From contig NC_090439.1 of the NCBI RefSeq assembly GCF_031143425.1, forward strand, positions 642,817,465 through 642,881,464: a stretch of 64,000 nucleotides of DNA. The letters are read 5' to 3'. Source of the DNA: Pleurodeles waltl. Lineage: Eukaryota > Chordata > Amphibia > Caudata > Salamandridae. Made by a program: the position numbers and the translations under genes. Below the pieces are notes generated by a model. The model worked only from the letters and a program-made list of their open reading frames with translations. It made no database searches and was not told the DNA's origin. Positions 45,289 through 57,756 of this stretch are shown in pieces (the first letter of the stretch is position 1; every line of letters begins with the position of its first letter).

Positions 45289-48200
45289 ATGTCTACATAC
45301 CTACAAACATATTTGTCTTTAGGCACTTTGTCAAACACATGCTAAGGCATGTGTCATCCATTACATTTTGTACTCAATTTTTCAATTAAGACATAACAAA
45401 AACAGCACTTGGAATATGGAAAAATGGTGTACTAAAAGGGTCTCAGTGAGACTTCATTGACATCACGCATCCCCTGTCAAGTTGAGTGTGCATTTGTGTC
45501 TACTCACTAGTTACTCCTCGTAATTACGCAGGACAGCTACACATGTACCATGTATTTTCCTATGCATCTTAGTTGCTGCAGATGTTATGGACACGTGTTT
45601 GGTGAAGACTGCTATATGTGTCTGTATGGACATGTGTTGTGTTGTTTGTGTCATACCTCACAACATTGGTGTGTCAAGGGGATGTGCAAGCTTACATTGG
45701 CATCTTCCTGCATAGACAGAAGTTGTCTTTTTAACTATTGCCTGTGTAGTCACATCACTGGCACGTATGTACTGTACGTCAGTACACAATTGATGGGTAC
45801 ATTTATACTGTCACAGGTTTTGTGACACCTATGCCATTATGTTGCTGCTAGGTTAGCTTTTGTAGTGAATCCATTCACATTACCATGGCTGTCCCATTAT
45901 GATGGTACATGTGTGCTGAGATCTTTGGGATATGTGTGCCTGCCTCCATTTGTGTTTTCTGATTTGTCAACATCATGTCAGTCATGACTGTTACATACAA
46001 TGCCGTACTACTGTGTTGCAGTGTAGCATCGATAGCAGGCCTACCCTTCTACATCAATAAGTGAGTTTGCGTGGCAACACAAACCCATGGTTGCATGTGG
46101 AGGTGCAGGCTGAGGTGGTCCACTTCACTCTGCTCCCTGTGCACGTGCATAAAGCATCTGACATTATCATATGTTCATGTTGTCAGAGCAGTGGTGCGTA
46201 GGTTTATTGAGCTAGAATTTCTACCATTTGTGATACTTAATTTCTAGCCTATGCACACTTGCTAGTGAGTGGAGACATGCACAAATGTGGACACACAGAC
46301 CTGGTTGTGACTAATTCCAATGCAGTACGAGATGTCAGTCTTCCTCTCTCAGGTACAGAGGTTCGTGTGCTTACACATGTAGCACATGTATGGATGTGTA
46401 GGAATCCATAGTTGTGTCCATGTTCAGCCTGCTTAGGGGTTGCATGAATGGTGTGACGTCAAGGTTGGACAATTAAAATGGTTAAGATTGAATTGTATGT
46501 GAAGGGCAATTACCATGGTATGGTGGTGGCAAACATGTCTGGGTCATGTACTAACTTGCCCAGCCTCTTTGTGCATCAGTTAGAGTTTGTCATGAAGACA
46601 TTGGTGTCTTACAGTGTCTGTTTTGGTGTTTGTCTGGTCATTATCCCTTTTGTCTGCCATGACTGGTGAGGTATGTTTGTGTCCTCCCTTGCTCACAGTC
46701 TTTTGTCTGCTAGCACCGTGTACACATCTTCTACAGCAACATTGTCAGGTGATATTCGAACAAGATACTACATGTAACTTGTGTAATATGGAAATATTCT
46801 CTTCTTCTACAACTGTCAACTCAGTTGTCAATGTCCCACTGGCAATATTAGTGGCATGGAATGAGTGTCAGACACACATGACATTGCACATGCCACAGCA
46901 CTTGAGTAGCCCCCACGTGACATGGCATGTTGTATCAGCACGAATTTGTGGTATCTCAGAGCTGTACATACACATCCACCGTTGAACATGGCAATGCAAT
47001 TCACCTAGCATGTCACAACCTATCTGACTCTTACCATGACTGACTGATGTTGAGGTGTATAATCTCCTTAGTGCTGTATTACTCCTTTGCCAGATGCTGA
47101 CGATATTGCTGTGTCTACTCCCACTCTGTGTGATGTGGGTCCCTAACTGTATATGAGAATGCTGCACATATTCACACATGTCACACATGATTGTGATATT
47201 GGAGGCCATTACATGTATGACCAAGTTAGTTATATTTGGTGCCATGCAATGGATCTGTCATGTAAGTGACAATGAGCGGTTTGTATTGCAATGTGCTGTT
47301 TTATGTTGTTATATGGGGCATACTGTGTAGACATTCAGACACAGGTCAATCATTGTGGACAATGGCATACCCATTGCTACCTAGGATGGACACCCATTCA
47401 TTAGTCTACATGTATTTCTCATTATTAGCAGTGGGCATGTGTGAATCAAGCCTATTTGTGTGACCGGTGTGCATCCTATGTAGACGGGTGTGTCACACAC
47501 TCTGCCTACATTCCAGCCAGACTATCATTTGGCAGATGCACTCTCCCATTGTAAATCATAGATCATACAATCTGTAATGTGTTTGTATACAGATTCAACA
47601 CCCCTAACTGCTTTATGTCACTGCCAAGCCATTGACCATTCCCCAGCCAATGTGTATGTGCCATATACGATTTACAGTCTACAAAGTGTCAGGGATGTGG
47701 CCTATTGTAGTGCCAGTACATATTCCCATGAACACACTGTGCAGGCTCAGCTTCCAACATTGACTAATTACCATGGGCAATTACTGAACAAGCAACATTA
47801 CCTATGATGTCCCCCTTTGACACACGTACGGTGCAGACCAAGCTACTCTCACACAGTGTTGTGACGGTGTTCAGTTCTGACATTACTTTACCTCCATTTC
47901 CTGACAGCCCCTACCTTATGTGTGGCCCCCTTGCATGCTACCTGTTAGGGATGGTATTGTGTTGGTGAATGGCCCTTGAAATTGCACATTGCCCACATGA
48001 TGTAACAGTATATGTAGTGGTGCATGGATCTTGGCCTTCAGAAGTCACATGCCAGGGATTTGGACGTCACTGATGTGTGAGATGGAATCTGTAGAACCCC
48101 CAAAGATGTGTGTACCATGTTTGTTGTTTCTGTGTTTCTGACACACTTCCTGAGGTTAGATTCACATTCCAAAAATATCTGTATTGGACAATGAGGAGAC

Positions 48201-48351
48201 CAAGAATTGTGTTGCTGAACAAAATTTATTTGAGGTGTTTACAGAGTACTTTTTTGGTTGACTATGTACAAAAATTGTCAACAATTTTCTGTCTCCTGCT
48301 GATTCCTGCTGCTGTGTTTGGTATGTCCCCCTCAAGGTCCTCATCCCCGGT
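45289..48351. other. unassigned TG-rich DNA
   Basis: About 3 kb with TG-biased words and scattered short open frames on both strands, none with a recognised motif. It lies on the downstream side of the transposase pseudogene at 49062-52680 and might include parts of that Harbinger element. Confidence 0.3.
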
Positions 48352-49095
48352 TGTACGACGGAACGCCAACTGCCAAAACAACGAGTGCCTGAACAACGAG
48401 GTCGGAACAACGACCTCGTTGTTACTACTAATGCCTTTACAACGAATGCCTTAACAACGATATTTCGTTGTAAAGGCATTCCTGGTAAAGGCATTAGTAA
48501 TAGGCACCCATTGATCCTGCATGTGTCACCCCAACCCCCAACCCCATCCCAATACCTAAAACGCCGGCCCCCCCGACTCCACCCCAAAACCTAAAACCCC
48601 CTGACCCCCACCCCCACCCTAAAACCTAAAACTCCCCGCCCCCCCAACCCCACCCCAAAACCTAAAACCCCCTGACCCCCCAGCCCACCCCAAAACCTAC
48701 AACCCCCTGACCCCCCACCCCGCCCCAAAACCTAAAACGCCCCACCCCCCCAAACCCACCCCAAAACCTAAAACCCCCTGACCCCCCACCCCACCCCAAA
48801 ACCTAAAACGCCCACCCCCCCAGCCCCCAACCCCCGCCCCAAAACCTAAAACCCCCTGACCCCACCCCAAAACCTAAAACGCCCCACACCCCCAACCCCG
48901 CACCAAAACCTAAAAACCCCCGACCCCCACCCAAAAACCTAAAACGCCCACCCCCCAACCCCGCTCCAAAACCTAAAACCCCCCGACCCCCCACCCCGCC
49001 CCAAAACCTAAAACCCCCCCCCAACCCCGCCCCAAAACCTTAAACCCCCTGACCCTCCGCTTTCGTTAACCAGGACTTCGTTATAAAAAAGTCGG
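48352..49095 (-). mobile_element. G-rich minisatellite element, copy 1
   Basis: On the minus strand it runs from TTTTATAACGAAGTCCTGG and AACGAAAGCGG, through ~14 units of a TTTTAGGTTTTGGGG plus G-rich repeat (about 48530-49045). It then reaches a hairpin end (AACAACGAGGTCG with its mirror, GGCATTAGTAGTAAC, AATGCCTTTACAACGA, GTCGTACAACC). The same three-part layout occurs at 60038-60745 in the other orientation. The left boundary coincides with the C-terminal end of a transposase frame. Confidence 0.65.
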
Positions 49096-49862
49096 CGAAG
49101 AGGACGTTTCCCCTCATCCCAATCATCCTCCTCCTCATTGTGGACATCTACTTGCCCATCCCAGGGGATATTGTTTCTGACACAGATGTTCTGCAGGATA
49201 GCGCGTTCCAGTATGATCTTGCATACCAGCGGGGGTGCATACAAGAGGGTTCCTCCTGTCATGTCCAGGCACCTGAACTGGGATTTGAGAAGGCCAAAGC
49301 TCCTCTTGACCACACTACGTGTTTTCCGATGTGCTTCATTGTAGGCACACTGTTCATTGGTATCTGGATTTGCAAAAGGGGTCATCAACCACGGCTGTAT
49401 GCCATAACCTTGGTCAGCTGCAAAGATAAGAGTGAGAAGTTTAGTAAAGAGTTGAGAGGGGCCATGAATATTCCATGGCAGTAGTTGTTTGCAGTTTGAG
49501 TGGTGACTCAGAGGTGTTTGTGGTGTTGTGTATGTTCCAGGTCTTGTAATATGGTTCAGTTTGACTGTGTTGATGTACATGTCATTCTTGGGTACTGACT
49601 CAAGGACCTGTAAGTGACCATCTGGATTCCAATACATGTGTTCATCATGTATGTAACATGTTTTGTGAAGTCTATTTTAGTAGCAGGGTTCTCATATTAG
49701 ATGAAGGTTACCACCTGCTTGCAGCACAATGGTGTCAGAAGTGTGGCCAGCATAGTTTCCCTACAAAGCCAGCCTATTCCGTCAATGTAGGCATGTGGCA
49801 TTATGCATGCAGTGCAACACCTAGTGGGCCTTGATGGAAGATGGTGGTTGTGCCACCATCTT

Positions 49863-50230
49863 GGCCCTCATTACATATCTGGTGTTCTCATGTATGCCAG
49901 ACTCACCATGACAGTTGGACCTCTGCGGTCATGGCAGTATGGCCCCCGCATTATGGTTGACCCACCACGTTTGGACCACCAACATTGCCAGGTTGCCACC
50001 AGCCTGCTGCCTGACAGTCGAAGCAGTCTTAATCTGCCAGGGCAGCGCTGCAAGCAGCGCAGTCCTCCGGACTTGGATTCCCAAATCTGCCAGACTTTGC
50101 ATGGCAGCTCCGCCGCCATTCAAGGGGTGGGGTAATGGGGGTGTTAGGTGCCCCCTGGAGGCCCCTGCACTGGCCATGCACTTGACATGGGCAGTGCCGG
50201 GTCTCACATAGACAGACCTGTAGCACTCTC
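49863..50230. mobile_element. decayed Harbinger-type MITE in the transposase intron
   Basis: Starts GGCCCTCATTACATATCTGG and contains palindromic modules (GCGCTGCAAGCAGCGC, and a degraded GGCCCCTGCACTGGCCATGC). No matching right end was found, so it is probably truncated. Confidence 0.5.
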
Positions 50231-50650
50231 CAATGCACATATTACATGCACTAAAAACCACTACTGGTGCTGCTGCGCCCACCACAATACGTGGCAGATC
50301 ACTTACAAACCGGCTGCAATGTTTTGGCCCTCTTCCCAGCTGGGCTGGGGTACGGATAAGTATGTTTCCACCAACAGGCCCAGCAGTGAACTCCTAATTG
50401 GGCCAGCAGGGTTTGGATCACAATGGCGATCCAACTGTGGTAGAAGTTTAACAAGCGGCCTCTGCCAACAACAAACTCATGATGAGTGTCCAGGTGTCCA
50501 AGGGTGTGTATCATATTTTAGCATGATGATCACATTTGGTACCAATGTATGTCCTATCTTCTTACTAATCACATTTTCTGCCAGACTTACTACACATGCA
50601 CAGTGCAGACTTTAGGAGGGGGCCCTGCTATATTTCTGAAAGGTCACTTA

Positions 50651-51166
50651 GGCTCTCATTATGAACATGGTGGGAATCCCCGCTGTGTTCATGCCGCCAG
50701 CATGTTGAGAACCCCGCCGGCCCAATAAAGAACATTCCTCAGGGCCGGCCGGCGGAAACAGGGTTTCCGCCGGCCAGCCCAGCAGAATGCCGGGCCTGGA
50801 TATTGATGCTGTGGGGCGGGTGTGGCAATACGTGTCGCGTATATCACTGCCCGTAAAACGGGCACTGACCTGCGCGATGGGGCTGTGCATGGGGGCCCCG
50901 GAGCACCCCTTCCACCAGCCTTTCCCTAGCGGTTGAAACCAACAGGGAATGGCTGGCGGAACACAGGTTCTTCAGCGTTGCCCTGTCGGATAGAGAACTC
51001 CGCCATCGTCAGGCTGCCTGGTGGCGGTAGCTTGGCGGTGGCGGAGGGCCGCTGTGGCGGTACCCCTTGTGTTTATAACATGGCGGTCCAGACCATGATG
51101 CCAGTGGCGGTAATTTCCGCCACCGCCGGCATGGTGGTCTGGACCACCTTGTTCATAATGAGGCCC
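50651..51166. mobile_element. 516-bp palindrome-rich MITE in the transposase intron
   Basis: Ends GGCTCTCATTATGAACATGG and TTGTTCATAATGAGGCCC, with target duplication TTA at 50648-50650 and 51167-51169. The interior has GGCCGGCCGGCGGAAAC with mirror, CCGTAAAACGGG, GGCGGTAATTTCCGCC and GGTGGTCTGGACCACC. Confidence 0.85.
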
Positions 51167-52714
51167 TTAGTACAGTGCATATTTGGCCAAGTCATGTCTT
51201 CCAGTCTCTTACAGGGGTCTTCTATGGCATTCATATACATTCCACTTTATCAGTTAATCTGCGCCATAGTGTACTATTGTTAGTCTACAGTACAGGCATG
51301 ATGGTGTTACAGGGCATTAAGTGGGGCATGTGAAGTGTCCGTTGAGTAGTTGTGTCACCATTTCTCATGATTCTTCCCCACTGTCTATAATGGCAGATAC
51401 ATTAGTCTTCCGACCGATGTGTGCATTTCAATGCATTTGACAGATGTATGTGCAGCCTACAGGTATGTCAGGCATGTATAGATGGGATGTAGTTGTGGTT
51501 GGCACCACTTGGGTGTAATTTGATGTGGATTGTGACTGAGTCTTGCACGCCATGAATGAGGTGGGGATTTTCCTAGGGTTGGCTTTCTTCACATGCTCAT
51601 ACAATAGGCCATTGACATGGTGGAGCTATTGATGGTTAGGTCTAATGTGTGTGTAGTATATTTAGTAGTGGGCACTTTTAGTGGTTTATAGTATTATTCT
51701 GTATGCAAAGAGTACATAGCTCTTCCAGTCCTTCAAGTAATGTTTCTGTTAGTTTGTGGCTGTGTTAGGTACTTGTGGGTGTCTGTGTTTGTGATGTCCA
51801 ATCATTGTGGTGTACTGTGGCATGTTGCAAATGTGTTGTTGCTAGTAAGTCTGTGGTCCCATGCCCATGTGTCTTTGTTGTGGTGTGTATGTTGTCTGTC
51901 CTACAGGTTTGGTGTGTTGTGTGTGCGTTGCTTGGTTGGTTGACTTACCGACAAGTAGGCCTTTGCCATATTGTCCATCCTGGAACCACTCGTTGATGGT
52001 CAAGTGCCGGAATATGTAAGCATCATGGATGCTGCTGGGGTTCTGGGCTGAGATGTTGGTGAAGAGCCCACGGTGATCCACAGTGGCCTGCTCATTTATT
52101 GAATGTGTGTGCAGGAGGTTCCTGTATAGGTGTTCCATAGCTGCAGGTGGCACCAGTCACACACGGGTGCAATGCATTGCACCTAGCACATGTGGAAACC
52201 CAGCAATCAGATAGAATCCTTGCTTGGTCTCCTGCTGCTGTTGCTGGGTGTTTGAGATGCAGATGTAGTGGGAGGCGGATGATGGCATCTAGGCCCTTAG
52301 GCAGGTAAACAGATATTGATGGCTGGGAAACACCAGCCACTAGTGCCCCTGTTGTCTGAAATTATCCAGAAGCCAGCATATGCAGAACAGTGAGGAGCTT
52401 TGTGATGGGTGGTATGTTGTAGGGAGTTTGCAGCCTTGCTGTATTGTCTGGTACAATCTGGTTCAGCAGGCATTGAATTGACTCCCGGTTGAGACCGTAG
52501 GTCCTGATGGTGTCTTGCTTCCTGAGGCCAAGGAGGGTTGTCTCTGTCAAAATATCCTCTCCTGCCTCCTGCGTTGCCTTTGTGGGTGCCGTTGTGGTGT
52601 TTGAGGTTGCTGTTGTGGAGGTCTGCAGTGTGTGCCTAGCTGGAGCAGTACAACTTCCATGTTGTCCTGGAGGTAGCAAATGTTCCTTCTGTGAATTTTC
52701 CTTATATAGTGGTG

Positions 52715-53030
52715 TATGTGCCTCATTTTAATGCCTGGTCAGAACCAGGCATTAAAATTTGACGCAAAACGGGGTTAACGTCATTTTTTGGGTCTGGCTC
52801 CCACCCGTGTGTCTTTTTTGTACAGGGGATAAAAATGGCGCTGGGGGCTTATAGTCATTTTTTAGACGGGAATGCCTACCTTTCATCTCATTAAAGCAAG
52901 GTGGTTTCATGCATCCAGAAAATGATGTTAACTCCTATATTGCGACACTAGATGGGTTATGTTTGCGCTACATTAGTGTAAAAATGACGCTAATTCAGCA
53001 CAAACAGAATATAAATATGGGCCCTAGTCT
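52715..53030. mobile_element. truncated TTTATAC-family MITE
   Basis: The right end AATATAAATATGGGCCC matches the family terminus. Internal ATGCCTGGTCAGAACCAGGCAT and TTTTTTAGACGGGAATGCCTA modules match copies A and B. The outer left half is missing. Confidence 0.65.
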
Positions 53031-53038
53031 CTCTTCCA

Positions 53039-54930
53039 GAAAAGTAGTTCTTAAACATGTGTCGGGCCTACTATTGCTGAGTGTGTAGTTTTAAACGTCA
53101 GCTCGACTTGGCACTAGAAAACCCGTCCTAAACTGACCTGTTACTGCAGAAAACTCACCTCTCACCTAGGCTGTAGGCAGGCTATGAGCCATGTTGCTAT
53201 GTGATTAAAAGGTAAGACATGTCCTTAAGAGTTTTAGTAACTTAGATGTGCACTGGCAGACTCCTATACCCTGTTATAGATGCAGAGTTGCACTCATATT
53301 ACAACTCATCAACCTGCTTCTAAGAGGATAGAAGCACTCAGCCATGCAGACACTGAAAAGCCACTCATACATTCATGCACACATCCAAACAACGGCTCTG
53401 CATACTGCAGTATCAGGACCAGTTGCTAACTGATACACTCCATATGTAGGCAACTGCTGAGAAAAGCAACTCTCCCAACCAGAAAAGTAGTCCTTTAAAC
53501 ATAGGTTGGGCCTACTATTGCTGAGCCTGATTGTGTACGTTTAAACGTCAGCTCGACTTGTCAGTAGAAAACCTGCTTGACAAGTCTTAAAGTCTCCTGT
53601 AACTGCAGAAAACCCACCCCTCACTGAGGCTGTTGATAGACTATGAGCGATGGTGCTATGTGATTAAAAAGTGAGACGTCCTCAAGAACCTACCCTACTT
53701 AGATGTACAGTGGCAGACCACTATGTCTAATTATATATGCAGAGTCCCTCTCATCTTGCAACTCATGTATCTGCTTATAAGAGGATAGAAACACTTAGAG
53801 ACTGAAACAGACAGTCATACATTCATGCATACATCCAAACAGCAGCTTTGCATACTGCAACATCAGAACCAGCTGCCAACTGATTAACTTATTCACATAT
53901 GTAGGCAACTGCAGAGACAACCTAGTATCCCATCCAGAAAAGTAGTCCTTCAAACATGGGTTCGGCCTACTATTGCTAAGCCTGATTGTATACTTTTAAA
54001 CGTCAGCTCGACTTGGCAGTCGAAAACCTGCTTAAACACTGCAAGTCTTAAACTGACCTGTTACTTCAGAAAACCACCCCTCACCAAGGCAGTAGGTAGG
54101 CTAAGAGCCATGGTGCTATGTGATTAAAAGGTAAAATATGCCCTCAAGAGTTTCACTGATACTTCAACACATGTACGTACTTCGAAGAGGTTAGAAACAG
54201 TCAGAGACTGAAACAGACAGTCATACTTTCATGGACACATCAAAACAGCAGCTCTGCATACTGCAGTATCAGAACCAGTTTCTAAGTGATACACTCAATC
54301 ACTCATATATGTAGGCAACTGCTGAGACAACCTTGCATCCCATCCAGAAAAGTAGCCCTTTAAACATGGGTTGAGCAGTGTAGTTTTAAACATAAACTCA
54401 ACTCGGCAGAAGAAAAACTGCTTGACAAGTCTTAAACTGACCTGTACCTGCAAAAAACTCACCCCTCACCTAGGCAGTAGGTAGACTATGAGCCATGGTG
54501 CTATGTGATTAAAAGGTGGGACATGTCCTTGAGATTTTTATTGACTTAGATGTGCACTGGCAGACTCCTATGCCCAGTTATATATGCAGAGATGCACTCA
54601 TACTGCAACTCATCAACATAATTATAAGAGGATAAAAGCACTCAGACATGCAGTCAGACACTGCAAGAGACAATGATACCTTCATGCATACATCCAAACA
54701 GCAGCTGTGCATACTGTAGTATCAGAACCAGCTGCTAACTGATACACTAACTCACATTGTAGGCAACTACTGAGACAAGCTAGTCTCCCATCCAGAAAAG
54801 TAGTCCTTTAAACATGGGTCAGGCCTAGTACTGCTGAGCCTGAGTGTGTAGTTGTAACCGTCAGCTCAACTTGACACTAGAAAATCTGTTCGACAATTGT
54901 TAAACTGTCCTTCTACTACATAACTAAGGA
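53039..54930. repeat. ~440-bp tandem repeat, four full units plus a partial
   Basis: CCAGAAAAGTAG recurs at 53039, 53479, 53934, 54344 and 54792 (spacings 440, 455, 410 and 448). Shared blocks include GTCAGCTCGACTTGGCA, CTATGTGATTAAAAGG and GTAGGCAACTGC. Unit divergence by point changes and small indels suggests an old array. It abuts the Helitron remnant that begins near 54950. Confidence 0.9.
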
Positions 54931-55828
54931 AAATGTAATTATTTGTTTTCTGTTTGTAGATATCTACTAATACCTAAAAGACGAAAATAATAATGGCCAC
55001 AAAAAGTCAATGAAGGAGAAACAAAATGTGAAAAGTATAGACAATCTGGTTGATGAAAAAAGAGCTGCTGGTAAGAAAACAACGACATTTCTTAAAACTC
55101 TGTGTATAAAACTGCAAAGTGAGCATAAAAAGTAAAGAAAAACAAAAGTTTTAAAACAACTAAGAAAGGACATAAACTAAACATCCATGATATTAAGATC
55201 AAAAAAGAAACAATACAGAAGATAACATAACAAGAAGACAGAAGCTGTTTAAGGAGATCAGAAGTAGAATGTTCCCCAGTAGAATAATTCAGACTCTTTT
55301 GAAAACTATGGAATTGTATAAAAGGAGAAGAGGAGTAATGAAACAAAAGGAATGTGTTGAAGTTGTATTGGATACGGCCTTTGCTCTCAAGAGGAAAATA
55401 TGTATTTTGTTTCTGAGCAGAATGAGAACACTTGATAAAATAGTGTTGACTATGAAGAAGAAAAGCCAAAGGAAAGGATTTGTAAATGGAAGTAACTTCT
55501 GAAAATTTGTCAGCAGTGAATGGAAACGTACTGCCAGTACTGTGGCTTTCTTTAATGAAGAAAACGACTTCCAAGAGAACACATTAGTGTATGCAGTTAA
55601 AACATCTTGGCGATGTTATAGGATGAAGGATAGTAGTCCTATTCCAAAAGAGGAGAAGGTACCTAGAAATATGAGGAAGTGATAGCTGAAGAGGTACAGG
55701 GAAGGTGTAGACACTCACCTGTGTATAAATGGAACTGCAGCATTATATATTGTATACGGCATAAATCAATTGATTTATTCAGAGGTTTCCTTTCTACATT
55801 TCCTTGCAAAAGTTTAAAGAAGGAACTA

Positions 55829-56494
55829 GCGGCCAGATGTACGAAAAAAGCAATTTGCGACTTGCAAATTGCGAGTCCCTGCGACACGCAATTTGCAAGT
55901 CGCAAATTGCTATGCAGTACGGTGTCTCAGACACCGACTGCAACTCGCAATGGGGTCGCAATGACCCACCTCATGAATATTCATGAGGTGGGTCGCAAAT
56001 TGCGGCCCCATTGCGAGTATAGGCACTCGCTAACATGGAGGCCTGCTGACGTCAGCAGACCTCCATGTTACCGACCTGCTTTTAAATAAAGCAGTTTATT
56101 TTTTTTTAAGTGTAGCCCGTTTTCCCTAAGGGAAAACGAGCTGCACTTAAAAAAAAACCAAAACCTTTAGTTTCGTTTTTTTTTTCAGGGCAGGGAGTGG
56201 TCCCTTGGACCACTCCCTGCCCTGAAAAAATATTTTGGGCTCCAGTCACAAACTGGAAGGGGTCCCATGGGGACCCCTTCCAATTTGCGATTGGGTCGGT
56301 CGCAAATGGTATTGCATCCCAATGCGACTCGCAAATAGGAAGGGAACACCCCTTCCTATTTGCGAGTCTGAAATGCATTTTGCGAGTCGGTAACGACTCG
56401 CAAAATGCATTTCTGCATTGGGATACGCGTTTTGCGACTCGCAAACGGCAAATTTTGCCGTTTGCGAGTCGCAAAACGTTTGCTACATCTGGCC
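55829..56494. mobile_element. palindromic MITE, GATGTA family, in the Helitron
   Basis: Ends GCGGCCAGATGTACG and TGCTACATCTGGCC, flanked by CTA on both sides (55826-55828 and 56495-56497). Internal palindromes parallel those of 20441-21140: TTGCGACTTGCAAATTGCGA, GGTGTCTCAGACACC, CATGAATATTCATG, CGTTTTCCCTAAGGGAAAACG, GGTCCCTTGGACC and GGGGTCCCATGGGGACCCC. The palindrome centres are conserved while the bases differ. Confidence 0.85.
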
Positions 56495-57756
56495 CTAGGT
56501 ATATTGCAAGGATTACATCTATGCAAATTAAGGAAGTACACACAGTTACAAGGACTTTCACCAGCATGTCTATCAAACAAAGTGTGCCAAAGCATCTTTC
56601 ATCATTTTGGAATGTTAGCTGTATACGACTCTAGAATGCAAACTTTAGTTAGGAGGCTTTACTATGTGAAAACTCCTGTTCTATGTTTAGGAGAAATGAA
56701 TAGAGTTTTTTGCAAGGTACAGTAACAGATGTGGAAAGAGTTTGATTTGATGTTCAGTTTTGATTCTTTGGTCCTGAACAAGAGTGTAGGGAAAATGAGA
56801 ACTTTCTATGTGCAGGTGTAGAAGAACAGGGCACTGTAATTAGTGTTGATAACTTTACCGAAATAATTTGGAAGTTTAATGCACTTTCTACTAAGAGATC
56901 AAACTGTATTTGTATATATTGTCAATGCACTCACATCAAAAGTTAAACTCGCAATATTGATATGTATCCAAAATTGAAAAAGAAAACAGATAAGTGGCAA
57001 AGGTTTGCTGCTTATCTTTTTGTAGAGGAATGGTTTGGCCACAAATCAAATAATATATAAGTACTGTTATGATAAGTTAGAGCATAATAAAATGCCAGCT
57101 AGAGCAGTGCATAACAAGTTAAAGATTTAAAAGTTTATTAATCACTTCTCATACAATGTGTAAATCCTTTCCACGCTATTGTTCCAATGGAACTGGAAAC
57201 AGGTAAATTACCTCCAACAGAACTTCAGAAAGATCTTAAGGGTAAGGTTGTATGCATCCCATTAGATTTCAAAAAAGGATATTTAAATTAAAGGGGTACA
57301 GAGAGATTTTGCAGGTGCACTTATTATTTTAGTAAATGGTGTTCCTACAAAGAGCAAAATTATATGGCAAGAATTAGTCAATGTGAACAAGGTAAAAAAA
57401 GCAACATCATACCTACTACAAAACAACATTTATTAAAAAAATGCTGATGTTCTTCAAGATATAACACGTATGGTGGATGAAACGTTATCGACAAGTGGTC
57501 AAATAGAATAGGTGGATCGATCAAGATCAGAAGAAATTTATGAACACTACAGCATTCATCCTTTTCATTCAAAATAAGTTATTGGTGATGCAATTGACCT
57601 TTTTCAAATGAGCAAGCAAAATGAGCTCCTATGAGTCTATGGGAGAAACGTTTAGAGGCTTGCTGTTTTCCACAACTCTTTCCCACTGGAGAAAGCAGAC
57701 ACTATGATGACCGCCCCGTACAGATACCAGCAGCTGAATACCGCTCAACGAGATTA

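Larger units (their letters stand above)
49062..52680 (-). pseudogene. second HARBI1-like transposase, split by a 2.5-kb intron (decayed)
   Basis: Exon 1 (about 52680 to 51949) reads LRKQDTIRTYGLNRESIQCL, PPITKLLTVLHMLASG, GVSQPSISVYLPKGLDAIIR, then GFPHVLGAMHCTRV where the first catalytic Asp should stand (His instead, followed by TGA), then GLFTNISAQNPSSIHDAYIF. A GTAAGT donor at 51948 and TTTGCAG acceptor at 49418-49420 join to exon 2 (49417-49062): ADQGYGIQPWLMTPF, then KTRSVVKRSFGLLKSQFRCL, with Lys where the catalytic Glu is expected. An acidic tail (EEEDDWDEG) follows and runs into the G-rich element. Both catalytic changes and the stops show it is dead. It differs from the transposase at 33984-34992 in having this intron. 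Confidence 0.75.

Noticed and set aside
48530..49045. Interstitial telomere
   Set aside because: Vertebrate telomeres are TTAGGG. Here the unit is ~35 bp with TTTTAGGTTTTGGGG, inside a repeated element.
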